Source: Hypericum androsaemum (lineage: Eukaryota > Streptophyta > Magnoliopsida > Malpighiales > Hypericaceae). From it: DNA of 64,000 nucleotides. The stretch covers positions 18,173,570-18,237,569 of the forward strand of contig OZ023186.1 of the NCBI GenBank assembly GCA_963995505.1, in the 5' to 3' direction. Under the pieces are notes generated by a model. That model did no database searches. It was not told the origin of the DNA and saw only the letters and a list, made by a program, of their open reading frames with translations. Each line of letters starts with the position of its first letter. Positions within the stretch are counted from its first letter, which is position 1. A program made the translations under genes and the position numbers. This document shows positions 48,002 through 60,563 of this stretch, in pieces.

Positions 48002-48770
48002 CTATTAGGTAATTTAGATAAAGCTATTTTACCTACATGCGAACGATGTCTAGAAGAAAAATTGATAAGAAAACTATTTGGTATAGGAACTAGAGCCACC
48101 TTTCCACTGCAGTTAGTTCATTCTGATGTTTGTGGTCCAATAAATGTGAGGGCTAGACATGGTGCGTATTACTTCATCACATTTATAGACGACTATAGTA
48201 AGTATGGTCAAGTCTATTTAATTTCTCACAAATCTGAAGCATTTAGTTATTTTAAAATTTTTATGAATTTCGCAGAGAATCAACATGATCGAAAGATTAA
48301 GGCCTTACGAACAGATCGTGGCCATGAGTATCTTTCTGATAAATTTAATACTCTGTGCCAATAAAAACGAATTGAACATCAGTTGTCCATTCCTTATACA
48401 CCTCAACAAAATGGGGTAGCGGAAAGAAGGAACAGAACCCTTCTTGACATGGTCAGATCTATGATGGCTGAGGCAAATTTGCCTATATCATTTTATGGAG
48501 ATGCGCTCCTTACCGCCGCATTTGTTCTAAACCGAGTCCCCTCTAAATCTGTTGCCACCACCCCTTACGAAATATGGACAGGTCGAAAACCCGATCTAAG
48601 CTACTTAAGACCGTGGGGGTGTGCGTCTTATGTCCATTCTACCTCTAGTTCTTTTGGTAAATTAGGACCGAGAGGTAGAAAGAGTATCTTTATAAGATAT
48701 TCTGAAGTATCAAAGGGATACGTTTTCGTAGGTGAACTCAAAATGGACAAGTGACAGAATTTAAATCACG
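48002..48770 (+). pseudogene. Copia integrase core (disrupted)
   Basis: This continues the integrase zinc finger with CERCLEEK. The core triad is visible: Asp in HSDVCGPI near 48122, Asp in LRTDRGHEYL near 48312 and Glu in NGVAERRNRT near 48420. Stops at about 48362 and 48732 break the frame. The downstream PYEIWTGRKPDLSYLRPWG and KGYVFVGE stretches are typical of copia integrase C-termini. Confidence 0.9.
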
Positions 48771-50747
48771 AAATGTCACATTTTTGGAAAATAATTTTTT
48801 GAAATTAGGAGACGTAAGTAGTGATCTTACGTTATACGAAATTGATAAAGCAGAATCATCTGGATCGCTCCAACCGAGTGGGAAAATTTTGGAGGAAAAT
48901 CAAGTTTTTCCATCTCAAAACAATCCTGTTGTTCACGATCCAAGTGTCAGTACATTTCTAAATTCCAGTGAGAGTATGGATTATCCCTTTAGTGGGAGTA
49001 CTATTCCTAGTTATGATGAATATATTAGAGATGTTTATCAAAATCGTGAACTTCGTAGAACCAAAAGAACTAGCATTCCACGCAAACGATTTGAGGTTGA
49101 ATGCGCTGCTAATGCTTTCTTGGCATCATTGAAAAATAACAATGGTCTGAGTGAAATTCTTTTGGCAATCCTACAAGATGAGAATGAACCCAAGAATATT
49201 TCTGCTCTCTATCATCTCCTGATAAAAGCGAATGGATTAATGCAATGGAGGAAGAGATGGCTTCGATGAAGAAAAACCATGTTTGAGAATTGGTTGATCT
49301 GCCTAATGGACGTAGGGCAATTGGGAACAAGTGGGTTCTCAAGATTAAGCGTAAAGCAGATGGTTGTATCGAAAGGTACAAAGCTCGTTTAGTTACCCAA
49401 GGATTCAAACAATAGGAAGGAATAGACTATGAGGAGACTTTCACACCTGTTGTGAGATTTACATCCATTAGGATAATTCTGGCTTTGGTGGCAAATTTAG
49501 ACCTTGAGCTACATCAAATGGATGTTAAGACTGCTTTTCTCAATGGAGAATTGGATAAAGAAATCTATATGATTCAGCTAGAGGGCTACATCCAAAAAGG
49601 TTGCGAACGTAAAGTTTGCAAATTGATGAGATCAATCTATGGTCTTAAACAGTCTTCTAGACAATGGTACATTCGTTTTCATAGTACGATCATATCGTAT
49701 GATTTTAAAATGATAGACGAAGACCATTGTGTCTATTTAAAATATTCGGATAATAAATTTATCATTATTACACTGTATGTAGATGACATACTGATAGCTG
49801 AAAATGACATGGGATATCATAGTGAGCTCAAAGTCTGGTTTTCATCCAACTTTGAAATGAAAGATATGGGTGAAGCTAATTACATTCTCGGAGTTAAGAT
49901 TATGAGAAATTACTCGAAAAGGCTATTATCTCTTTCATAAGAGACATATATCCATAAAGTAGTAGAGCGGTTTAATAGTAATAATAGTAATCCCAAGTTT
50001 GTCCCAATTGCCAAAGGCCATCATCTCAATAAAAATATGTGTCCTATAACAGCTCAACAGAAAAGGGATATGATAAAAATTTATTATGCTAATGCAGTTG
50101 GTTGTCTGATGTACGCAATGTTGTGTACAAGATCAGACATTTGCTATGCTGTCGGTATAGCTAGTAGATATCAGTCTAATCCAGGTCAAGCATATTGGAA
50201 AGCAGTTAAGGGAATTATGAAATACTTGAATACGACTGCAGAATACTCACTGGTTTATCAAGGTCAAGACCTGATATTGAGAGATTACACTGATGCTGAT
50301 TGGGGTGGTGATGTGGATGAGAATAAATCTACATCTGGATATGTCTTCATGCTTGACGGAGGTGCTATTTCGTGGAGTAGCAAGAAACAAAAGTGTGTTT
50401 TTCTGTCAACTATGGAAGCTGAGTACGTTGCTTCTGCGGCAGCTGTACAAGAAGCAGTATGGTTGAAGAGATTTCTAAACCATTTATCCCTAACCAACTC
50501 AAAAAGACCAGTGAGCTTATTTTGCGATAATCAAGCGTCAATAGCTTTTGCTAAGGATCCTAGATACCATAGCAGAGCAAAGCATATTGACATTAAGTAT
50601 CACTTTGTTAGGTATATGATTATACATAAGGAGGTCAGTATAAAATATATGCCTATGCAAGATATGATAGCGGATCCTATAACCAAGGTTGTATCCAGAG
50701 ATGTGTTTGAAAAATACGTCAGATCCCTAGGTTTGCATAGATGCTAA
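48771..50747 (+). pseudogene. Copia reverse transcriptase and RNase H (disrupted)
   Basis: RT begins near 49240 (MEEEMASMKKNH). It passes through [32 protein letters not shown] and the catalytic YVDD at 49776-49787. RNase H follows at 50037-50747 with YTDADWGGD, MEAEYVA and FCDNQASIAFAKDP, ending SLGLHRC and a stop. Internal stops lie at about 49267, 49284, 49411 and 49938. It resembles Tnt1-94-type copia polyproteins. Confidence 0.92.
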
Positions 50748-51812
50748 TGTTTTTTGCACATGTTATAATAAATTAGTTATTTAATATAACATGGTTGTTC
50801 TGGCAATAAGAATGTGTGAATGTTGTTTTGGAAAATATTTACCAGAGCATGTGAGACAGAATAGTAACCCACTCACACGGGTGTTTAACTCAGTAGGAGT
50901 CAACGAGTTAATTCCTTGTTGAGATGAGGCAGTTTTAAGAACATCATTACATCGAGTGTCTGTTCTAAAATGTTAATGTCGTCTTGCTTAACTACAAGAG
51001 AAGTTCTTGTTAAAGTGCGAGATTTTTTATAATGCATGCATCTGTTGCTGCATTGGATTTTTTGTAAATTTAAATGATAAGAAATAAGCGGAACTTATCA
51101 TTAATCTGTCTATATAGCCTAGAGCAGTTTTTAGTAAACTAAAGTCGTTGTTCAGTAAAATATCGAGACAGATGCTCTAGTATGATGTTTAATTATGAAT
51201 TACATGCACTTCTTTTTAAAAAAGAAATGAACATCATAAAACGTGGACTGTACCATGTTTGCTTTGTCGACCAATGGATGGAAAATCATAAAGTGATTTC
51301 TGTTTTCCTTGTGTGAGACCAATTCTGAAAAATATATTTTTTCAATACTCTATCCTCATGATCCTTAACGTATTTTGAAAGTATGATTCTGTGCTACTAG
51401 CTTGAAAAGTCTATGAAAAGGTCATGATTCATTATTCGACCTAGCAAGACTGACTAGAAAAGCAGGCTTTATCATGATGGAAGAAATACTTATAAAGGAG
51501 AAGGTTCATCATCGATCACATTCCATAGTTTCGTTGTTCAATGGTGCGCACCTATTGTGTTGAGAGCAATACAATATTGAACACGATTAAATTGTTTGAA
51601 ATCACATATGCAAACAATGGAATATGAGATGAGACCTAGGATAAGGCATACCTTACATAATGAGAATGTCGAGATGCTATCATTCAAGTAGCCCATGTGT
51701 GTGTGCTCTTGAGTTTAGCTACGTGCACTAGATGTATGCTGATCGCACGAAATTTTTGCTGAACATAATCTGAGACATTGTTGATTATGATCAATAATGT
51801 GTGAGTGGGAGA

Positions 51813-52359
51813 TGTTGGACTGGCCCATTAGTCACCCATTATTGGGCAAAAATGGGCCCAGGCCCATTAGGCCCAAAAACCATTGGGCTTTTGGGCCGAC
51901 ATGTGGCAAACGCGTGACATGCCATGTGGCAAAGCTAGTGGGTATCTTCGCCGCGTGCCAAACCTAGTGGGTGTGTCCGCCACGTGGCAAAGCTAGTGGG
52001 TAGCTTCGCCACGTGGATGACACGTGGCGCACATGTGTGAGCCGGACCTCCCTATAAAAGGGAGAAACAATTGGTGATTAATTGATACTTTTCCCATTCT
52101 GAAATACACACATCAGAGAACTTATTACGGATTAGTTCCTGTAGTTCTCAGATTTTGCAAAGTAAGAAACCTCGTGGAAATCGTTTACGTATCTGATCCG
52201 TTTGTGATCGTAAACCGCCGGTGATAATATCTCGTTATTCGATCCTGTGTGAAGCACGCTACAACAAGTAAGTCTTGTTATTTATTAATAAATTTATTTT
52301 ATTAATTAGGAAGTAATTAACTCATAATTATTTATTAATTATGTGCCAAATTTCCTTCA
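51813..52359 (+). repeat. 3' LTR of the copia element
   Basis: A 547-bp partner of the 5' LTR with numerous substitutions and small indels, so insertion is not recent. It keeps three CACGTG cores, fewer than the 5' LTR. Confidence 0.93.
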
Positions 52360-52636
52360 ACACCCAATTACATTAAAAGATTATCTTAATCTGATATTTG
52401 AAACAGTACCTTACCAGCCAACTGTATGAAATATATAGATTGGGGATCGCAGCTAAGTCACATTAAAAATAACAAACACTTAGATTAATTAATGAAAAAA
52501 TATTGTAGTTTAATTAAAAAGTTTTGAATCCCAACAATTGGAAATACACTAATGGTTAGATTATGTACCACTCGAACGGTCTTCAAATATTAATTAGCCG
52601 CTAAGTGACATTGGACCTGAGGTTGGGATGACGGAG

Positions 52637-53954
52637 GGGGCAGATTCTATGGGGACAAGGCTAATCCCCAAATTTGGGGACTAAAAGGAAGATTGTGGCA
52701 ATCTAGGTATTAACAAAATAATTAAGGGTAAAATTGGAAAGCTAATAAAAACAAAAGGGGAGATGGAAAATTAGCTGGCACACTTTTTATGGAAAGACTA
52801 AAAAGGTAAAAAAAATAAATAAACCAATTTCACGTTAAAAGAGGAAGGGATTCTTTCTCTCTCTCATTAAATTATTGTCAAATTCAAAAATTCTACCACC
52901 TACCAGATTATTATTTTTTAAATAAACTCAAAAAACCAAAGAACGAAAATACAATAGAAAACCAATATCAGTACGTACTAAAACCAATATCAGTACGTAC
53001 TCAAACCAATATCAGTACGTGCTCAAACCAATATCAGTACGTGCTCAAACCAATATCAGCACGTGCTCAAACCAATATCAGTACGTGCTCAAACCACTAT
53101 CAGTACGTGCTCAAACCAATATCAGTACGTGCTCAAATCACTATCAGTACGTACTCAAACCAATATCAGTACGTACTCAAACCAATATCGGTACGTACTC
53201 AAACCAATATCAGTACATCTGAAAACCAATATCAGTACATACTAAAACCAATGTCAATACGTACTAAAACTAATATCAATAGGTAATCAAATCAATAACA
53301 AGATGTACTCAAACCAATATCAATACATACTCAAGCCAATATTATTAGCGATTGAAACCAATATCAGTATAGACAAAAACCAATATCAGTACGTACTCAA
53401 ACCAATATCATTACATCTGAAAACCAATATTAATACATACTCAAACCAATATCACCAGTGATTGAAACCAATATCATACAAACTAAAACCAATATCATTA
53501 CAGACTCAAACCAATATCACTACTGTAGAAAACCAATATCACTACTGTAGAAAACCATTATCACTACCGTAGAAAACCAATATCACTACTGTATTCTCCT
53601 TCCGTCGTTTCTTCTTCTTCTTCACAGACAGCAAGCGACGGCGGTACCCAAGGCGACGGACGAGCGATGGCGAGCACGTCTACTCTAGGCACGGCGCGGG
53701 TTCGTGGGCTCTCTCCCCGAGCTCTCTCTCTCTCCTTGACGGCTCCTTCTTCTTCCGCCGAGCTCTCTCTCTCCTCGACGACGGGGTGACACTTTTTTGT
53801 TGTTGCAGTAGGTCAGCAAGTGCTCTTCTTCGTCATCGAAATCCGTACGACTCTAGGGGCCACACTGTTGTACGACGCCGTAGGGGCGAGTTTGATGAGG
53901 CTCCGGTGCTCTGTGTACTTCAACGGAATGGGAGGCGGAAGTCTTGTACTACTC

Positions 53955-53989
<35 letters not shown>

Positions 53990-54227
53990 GTTTCAAGAAG
54001 AAGAGGCGGCCACGATTTTTTTTAATAGCAAATTTAGGAGATAAAATAGTTTAAATAGATGGGGTGGAAACCCTAGTTTGTATGAGATGGGTAAAAAGTC
54101 AAAAGTATCCTTGATAGATTAATGGCCCTTGGATTTGCAGATACTGTTTTAAAATCAAATCTGACGGCCTATATTTAACTCCCCACCTATGGACAACATT
54201 TATTCAATCCCCACTCAATCCATTCTC
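52637..54227. mobile_element. Mutator-like non-autonomous insertion
   Basis: About 1.59 kb is flanked by a 9-10-bp target duplication gatgacggag (52627-52636 and 54228-54237), the size typical of Mutator-like elements. The paralogous block at about 34560-34575 lacks the insertion. The ends are only weakly inverted. The interior holds a 22-bp minisatellite, a GC-rich section with CT and GA runs (53600-54000), and no transposase. A captured host leader is possible. The superfamily call rests mainly on the duplication length. Confidence 0.7.
52960..53600. repeat. 22-bp minisatellite, about 28 units
   Basis: The unit is close to aaaccaatatcagtacgtac plus two bases (tc), repeated head to tail. 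Units are regular up to about 53215, then vary (gtatagac, catctgaa, ctactgtaga endings). Twenty-two is not a multiple of three, so all three frames stay open and produce spurious reading frames. It is not coding. Confidence 0.95.
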
Positions 54228-54239
54228 GATGACGGAGCC

Positions 54240-55450
54240 TCGTGGAAAATAGAAGTCAAAACTTAGGTTGGTATTTATTTTAAGTCCAAGGAGCTACCAC
54301 CTAGAAATGTCAATTTGGGAGTTTCAAAGCATACTCATTGCCCGTGAATAAATTGATTTTTCTCCCTTCAACGGTTCAACCCCACCACGAGCCGCCTTCA
54401 CCAATCCACTAGAATTGTTTAATTTTTCTTTTGAGATGAAATCCATTTTTTATATGTGTAAAAGATTTTTAAATTATTTTAAAACAATTTTTAGGCGTAA
54501 AACAATTATTGTTAAAACAATTATTTCAGATTAATCAAGGAATTATTTTAGATCAATAAAAAATTTTGAGTTCGATATTTTGAAAAGACATTAGTCACAT
54601 ATTTGTTTGGAGCTTTACCATCTTCAAGAAATTCTACTCGTATCAAATTTAGATTGATCAACGTAATAAATATCCGGATACAATATAATATAATAAAAAC
54701 TACCACTGGTTTATAGGGAAGCAAACAATTATGGCTAAATTATTTGGTTTCCAATTTCTTTACTTTATTCCACTAGCCTTCTACCTTTCTCGAAGAGACG
54801 GGCTCTCAATCTCTCAAAATTTGACCTTTGCCTTTCGGCAAGAATCTATTTTCTTGTTGATCCCAACTGATTTGGTTTCCAATTTCTTTAATTTATTCCA
54901 CTGGCCATTCTAATATTTCATTTAGTTAAATAAAATAAATACAGCGTGGAAAATGAAATTCTCATAATTTAAATCCCTGTTTACCTTCCAATTTCGGCGT
55001 TACTAAAATGCATGTTTATATCTAATTTACTCATGCTCCTAAGATAAATTCAATAAGAAACATGTAATTTTAAATATAAATCGCGTTGTTTCAATGGACT
55101 TCTCTAGTTTGTAATAGGAGGCTTATAAATACAAGAATATACAATACCCACATAATAGGTAAGTTATAAAAAAAACCGACCAAAAAAGTTATAAATGCAT
55201 CTTTCTTTTCCTGCAAATTGATAAATTTTTTATAATAGGTATACAATGTTAAATTTTGAAAATTGTCAAACAGATGAAACTATTCGTTTGAAATTATATC
55301 TGTGACACTCTAGAGTTAACAATTTTAAGTAAAACTACAACACCAACAATTAGATTTTTATGAATAAATTATATTAGTAATGCTCAAAACAACAACAACA
55401 TAAATCCACCCCCATAAACATGTGAATCAACCTCGAGAATAACCTGATGG
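54240..55450. other. Intergenic, AT-rich
   Basis: 54240-54410 is paralogous to 34577-34695. A phrase tttggtttccaatttcttta occurs twice (54744 and 54873), 129 bases apart. No gene is seen. Confidence 0.5.
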
Positions 55451-55462
55451 TGGGCCAAATCC

Positions 55463-55890
55463 GGATATGGATTGGGTACGGAATGCCACTATTCCGAACC
55501 GTTTGGAATGAAAATACGCGAGAACTTTTTTGCAAATGCGCTAAAATATGGGGACCAAAATAAAAAAAGTTACGCACAAACACAGGCCGGATACAAATGT
55601 CATTATCACATAACTGCGCATGCCAGTATCACATAACTGCACATGCCGTTGTGACCTTTTTGCAAAAATATTAAAATACAGGGACCAAAATGAAAAAAAC
55701 TACGCGTGCCATTATCATCAACTGGGACTTGCCGTTTTCACAAAAACAAATGTCATTATCACATAACTGTACTTGCCATTATCACATAACTACGCTTGCC
55801 ATTATCACATACTTGCACTTGTCACTGCGGTCCCCCTTCACTCCAAACCGTTCGGAATCAATTCATTCACTCCGTACCCAATCCAAAGCC
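55463..55890. mobile_element. TIR element with internal tandem repeats, upstream of GPT
   Basis: Left end ggatatggattgggtacgg and right end (reversed) ggctttggattgggtacgg form inverted repeats that continue to a shared ttccgaac(c/g)gttt stretch. The target duplication is ggccaaatcc (55453-55462) and ggccaagtcc (55891-55900), 9-10 bp with one mismatch, again Mutator-like. The interior holds about six copies of a roughly 22-bp phrase around cattatcacataactg. Confidence 0.82.
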
Positions 55891-56019
55891 GGCCAAGTCC
55901 ATGTAGCTATTAATCCTCTGTAGTCTCAGAGTTCACCACAATAACTATAACAAGAGCCCTAGTTCTGGTTAAATCAAAACGCAAAGAATCCAATTTGTCC
56001 CGAAGAAGCCCTCCAATTT

Positions 56020-56145
56020 TTTCAACAGATATATTTTATGCCATGATTACATTATACTTGCGGGATTTGAATTTTGTATTTATCTAAATTTGTCAGCGCC
56101 TCTATGGCCATACGGTGCTAATTTACTTACTAAGTTTAGTCCAAA
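56020..56145 (-). mobile_element. Degenerate tRNA-derived SINE
   Basis: The minus strand reads TTAGCACCGTATGGCCATAGAGGCG (A-box region) and, about 40 bases on, ATTCAAATCCCGC (B-box-like). It resembles the SINEs at 17.2 and 24.1 kb. Boundaries are uncertain. Confidence 0.5.
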
Positions 56146-56516
56146 CGGTTATAAATCAGAATTCATTTAGAAAAATTTTGATTTCAAATTGTATTGTAAA
56201 TAATCATCAGAAAAATCATCCCTGAACAAAATCTCGGGTCCAAAAAAAAGTGATTTACTTATGAATAGTTACAGGTTTAAGCAACAATGCTGCTGCATCG
56301 GAACCTCAACCCGTCCAGCTCATAGACCCCAACAAGTTTTCCAATTCGTCAACTTTTCCGTTTCCCTTTTCTTGTTCCAAACCAAAAAAACTTTCCTATT
56401 TCCCCTTTATATCTCCTTTTGCGTCGCCGAGGGGCGAAAAGTTGATCAAAACTCTTCCAAAAAGAAAGCAATTAAAAAAAATTAGGAATCCAACTCTCAC
56501 ATGGTTTGTTCTCTTG

Positions 56517-56526
56517 TATATAAATA
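56517..56526 (+). promoter_or_regulatory. TATA box of the GPT gene
   Basis: tatataaata lies about 290 bases before the start codon. It is followed by a leader containing a (CT)n run at about 56570-56588, a common feature of plant 5' UTRs. Confidence 0.6.
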
Positions 56527-56815
56527 AGGGCTGAGAATTCAGAGCAGAAGAAGAAGAGCAACAAGAACCTCTCTCTCTCTCTCTCTCTAACTCGTTTTCT
56601 CCTACCCACCAAACCTAAGTATTCCTGTCTTCTTGTCCTTTTTTAAACCCAGAAAGGGGGAAAAAAAAAGTAAAGGAAGAAGAAGAGAGGTTTTAAATTT
56701 TGTTGATCTTTGATCTTCAAGGACTTGTTTTGAAAAATTGGCTGATACCCATTAGACCCTTTTCCTCATTAAGTCCAAAGATCAAGTCTTTTTGACAAAA
56801 AAAAAACTAGCAGCC

Positions 56816-59800
56816 ATGATCTCCACCATCAAGCTACCCTCAATTTTACCTTTGGACAATGTTCTTACTAGAAAGAGGCAATCTTTTCAGCCTTTTTCTG
56901 TTTTGGTCCAAAAGGGGACACTTTCAAGTCTCGGTCTTTCTCTCTCTAGACCCCTCCATGTCTCCTCCATCCAGTCCCTGAAGATCAGTTGTAAGGCGTA
57001 TGATGCAGACAAGTCTCAGCCATTAGAGGGGGAGCGGGAGGGGGAAGAAGGGGACAACAAGTCCGAGGTGGCGGCTTTCAGTAAGCTCAAGATCGGGACT
57101 TACTTCGCCACTTGGTGGGCTTTGAACGTTGTGTTCAATATATACAACAAGAAGGTCCTCAATGCCTTCCCTTACCCGTGGCTCACTTCCACCCTCTCCC
57201 TGGCTTGTGGGTCCCTCATGATGCTGATCTCCTGGGCCACCCGGATCGCTGAGCCCCCTCAGACCGATTTCGAGTTCTGGAAGACCTTGTTCCCTGTGAG
57301 TAGGCTTCTGGGTTTTTTGGTCTCTTGTTATGGTTTTTGTTTGATTGATGGGTGAAAGCTGGAGGCTTTGTTTGTTTGTTTGTTTGCTCTTTAGGACCAG
57401 GTGCCTTCCTTTTTTGGGACAGTGATGTTTATGTTTCAGTGTTTCTGATTTTGGTGAAGAAAATTGCATTTTTGTTTGCTTGCTGGGTGTGAAATTATAT
57501 TGAAGATAATAGAACTGTAAGAATTTTCTCTGTTTGCTTGGGAGTGAGAGATGATATCCTAATTGGGTTTTTCTGGGTGAAATCTCTAGTATTCCAGCAA
57601 TTTCGAGCTAGGAACCGTCAATGTGTCTTTTACATTCATAAGATTAGCACTTGCCACTTGGACCAACTTCGGTTGGTATCCTAGTTGGGTTTTTGACTTT
57701 GTGGTGAAAGTGTGTTGATTTAGTTATATGTTGTTTGTATACTGATTTTACATTGTTGAAAATAATTGAGTTAGCCTGTTAGAGAGCTTTTGTTTGCTAG
57801 CTATTTTTGTTTTCTCTCTGAAATCTGATGGTTTTTATCTTCTAAAGGTTGCTGTGGCACATACAATTGGGCATGTCGCGGCAACAGTGAGCATGTCCAA
57901 GGTTGCAGTTTCATTTACACACATCATAAAGAGCGGTGAGCCAGCTTTCAGCGTGTTGGTTTCGAAGTTCTTGTTGGGTGAAACGTTCCCCACCGGAGTG
58001 TACCTTTCTCTGCTCCCAATTATTGGAGGCTGCGCACTTGCTGCTGTTACTGAGCTTAACTTCAACATGGTTGGTAAGAATCGAAGCTAAATCTGCGGAT
58101 GTTAATGTGACCGGATGAATTCCTGCTAGATTTCATTTGAGCTCTATCCATGGTGAATTAGTAATTGCAATTTGAGATTAGTTTTGAACAACTATGAATG
58201 AGATGGGATTTGGACACTTGGTGTTATCTCAATAATTGGCGGATGCTAGTGGGGCTCGTGGATAACTTTGAACTGTTGCATCAATAATTTGTAAATTCTT
58301 TTGTTGGTTTTTGTCTGTCTGTTTCAGGATTTATGGGGGCCATGATCTCCAACTTCGCATTCGTCTTACGGAATATATTTTCTAAGAAGGGCATGAAGGG
58401 GAAGTCTGTGAGCGGAATGAACTACTACGCTTGTCTTTCTATGTTGTCCCTCTTGATTCTCACTCCTTTTGCCATAGCAGTTGAGGGACCTCAGATGTGG
58501 GCAGCGGGATGGCAAACAGCTCTCTCTGAAATAGGCCCGAATTTCATATGGTAACTTCCTTACATTCTACATGCTGTAGTTTCCCTGTACATAATGAAAC
58601 AGTGAAGAAACTAAATCCTATTTAAAAAAATCTGTTGTGGATCTTAGTGGTGGAAGCTACATCACTGATATGATGTTTGTTTGGCTTAATCTGAAAATTG
58701 GACTATGAGCAAGAGCATGTGCACCATATCTTGGTGTAACACGAGAATCCCGTACTTTTATCGTCATGTCTAGCCTTGAATAGAGAAAGACTTGACGATA
58801 CTACATTGAAAGCGAGTTTTTTGGAGGACGAAAATCTAGAACCGTGTTGGAATTGGAGGGAACCCTTGTTGGTCATCATTCATTCTGTTATCTTAATTTG
58901 TTTGCAATGTCAGATGTTACTTGCCAAGCTCGTCTTAGATCTCAGAGAACATTCATGTCCTTGCCCGGATCCGGTTTATTCTTCGGTTATTGTACTTCTT
59001 AACTTTTACTTAACAAAGTGGCTGCTATCTTGTCAATCAGGTGGGTGGCTGCACAGAGTATTTTCTACCATCTTTACAACCAAGTGTCGTACATGTCCCT
59101 GGACCAGATCTCTCCATTGACGTTTAGCATCGGAAATACCATGAAACGTATCTCTGTCATCGTCTCGTCCATCATCATCTTCCGTAACCCCGTCCAGCCA
59201 GTTAATGCTCTCGGAGCTGCCATCGCCATCCTCGGCACCTTCTTGTACTCCCAGGTAATTCTCATCTTCCCAGTACCTAGTCGGGTCCTCCCCCATTCAC
59301 TTTCCTCTTCATCTTTCCAAACCAATTGCTTCTCGATCAAAATGTCAGCACAAAATTTAGGTGAGGAAGGGCAGAAAGTTGCACTCTTTAGGGCCATTAC
59401 TTCCGGCTGAGGCAAACTCACTGGATTTTTTTAATGTAAGCGTGACCATGAGGCATAAAGTGTGTAGTTAGGCATTAGCATCAGGTGGCCTTGTCTAGTG
59501 AAATACTTTAAAAAGAAATTCAGTAGGCAACAACACGTGCATTTAGTATTTTGATGAAATAAATTGTCCTTCCATCTTAGGTGTTTATTATTATTTTAAA
59601 AATTGCAATCGGACTGGTTGGACCATGATCTGGCTATAAGTTTTTATAGCAATCCCAGAGGGAGGTTGAGCCGGTGACCTGTTAGACCAAACTGTTCAAA
59701 AAATTTTGTCTTAAAGAAAAATGATTTTTTGAGTTTTGTTATATGAAAAGTGATTAAATTAGGATTTTGGTACTTGCAAAAGATAAATTTTGAAATAAAA

Positions 59801-60563
59801 TTAGAGAATATTTAGAATTATTTGACATTTTAATGTGAAATATAATATTTAAAAAATGACCGGCGGCTGTCAGAACAGGAAACGGAGAAAATTCAGGCGC
59901 GTCTCGATCCATTTTTAAAAACATTGGTGTGTATGGTTAGGTTGGGAATTAGAAAAGGACCTTCAAAGTAGGTAAGTTAGGTGGCTTTTATAATTGCTTC
60001 TTCATTAATTTTGGATGGACCATCTTGCAAGATTCGCATATTTTCCCATCCATTTGTTAAATAACGAAAAGCATTTTAGTATGTTCTTTGGTTGACCAAC
60101 AATGTGCACGCCATAACTTGGAATATGCTTGGTTTCTTCCTTGTGAGCTCATGTCTTGTGCTTAGCGTACTTAATTAGTCCGTCGCCTCATGCTTAGCAT
60201 ACTTAATTAGTTCGTTACTGTTTGTTTTAGTAGGTACTTTGTTTGACTAACAATGTGCATGCCATAGCTTGGAATATGCTTGGTTTCTTCCGCATGAGTT
60301 TACACCTCATGCTTAGCGTACTTAATTAGTTTGTCGCCTCATGCTTAGCGTACTTAATCAGTTCGTTACTGTTCATTTTAGTAGGTTCTTTGGTTGACTA
60401 ACCACGTGCACGCCATAGATCGGAATGTGCTTCGTTTCTTCTGCACGAGCTTTCGCCTCATGCTTAGCGCAGTTGATCGATTTGTTACAGTCATAATCAT
60501 GTAGTTAGTCCGCGTAATTAATCCTCGGGTTTGTTTGTTTGTTTGTTGCAGGCTAAACAATGA
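56816..60563 (+). CDS. GPT: Plastid glucose-6-phosphate/phosphate translocator
   Basis: Imports glucose 6-phosphate into plastids in exchange for phosphate, feeding starch, fatty-acid and oxidative pentose phosphate metabolism in non-green tissue. Five exons (56816-57295, 57848-58073, 58328-58550, 59041-59254, 60552-60563) join in frame to 384 aa, the usual length. Residues 1 to about 90 are a transit peptide starting MISTIKLPSILPL. The membrane part begins near KIGTYFATWWALNVVFNIYN and carries VAVAHTIGHVAATVSMSKVA, FTHIIKSGEPAFSVLVS, YHLYNQVSYMSLDQISPLTF and NTMKRISVIVSSIIIF. The protein ends FLYSQAKQ, the last three codons in a tiny exon. GPT1 and GPT2 cannot be told apart here. Intron 4 (1.3 kb) holds a minisatellite. 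No lesions. Confidence 0.96.
60080..60480. repeat. Minisatellite in GPT intron 4 (unit about 145 bp, three copies)
   Basis: Copies start near 60082, 60237 and 60383 with ctttggttgac or ctttgtttgac, and continue through caatgtgcatgccatagcttgg and a cctcatgcttagcg phrase. The sub-phrase tcatgcttagcgtacttaat is itself repeated within units. Divergence between copies is moderate. Confidence 0.85.

Larger units (their letters stand above)
43917..52359 (+). mobile_element. Full-length but decayed Ty1/copia retrotransposon
   Basis: The element is 8.4 kb. LTRs lie at 43917-44474 and 51813-52359, both TGTTGGAC...TTCCTTCA. The target duplication is imperfect, acact (43912-43916) and acacc (52360-52364). 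The primer-binding site tggtatcagagc starts at 44478 and a purine tract gtgggagat precedes the 3' LTR. The gene order gag, protease, integrase, RT, RNase H is that of copia elements. At least six frame breaks, and LTRs that differ by many substitutions and an 11-bp length change, show it is old and inactive. Confidence 0.96.

Noticed and set aside
53019..53286. Three overlapping open frames of 60-81 codons
   Set aside because: They arise from a 22-bp tandem repeat whose unit is not a multiple of three and contains no stop.
52960..53600. CRISPR-like regular repeats
   Set aside because: There are no unique spacers, the units are head to tail, and the host is a plant.
58776..59120. 114-codon open frame overlapping GPT exon 4
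   Set aside because: It is out of frame with GPT, spans the intron 3 to exon 4 boundary and has no domain.
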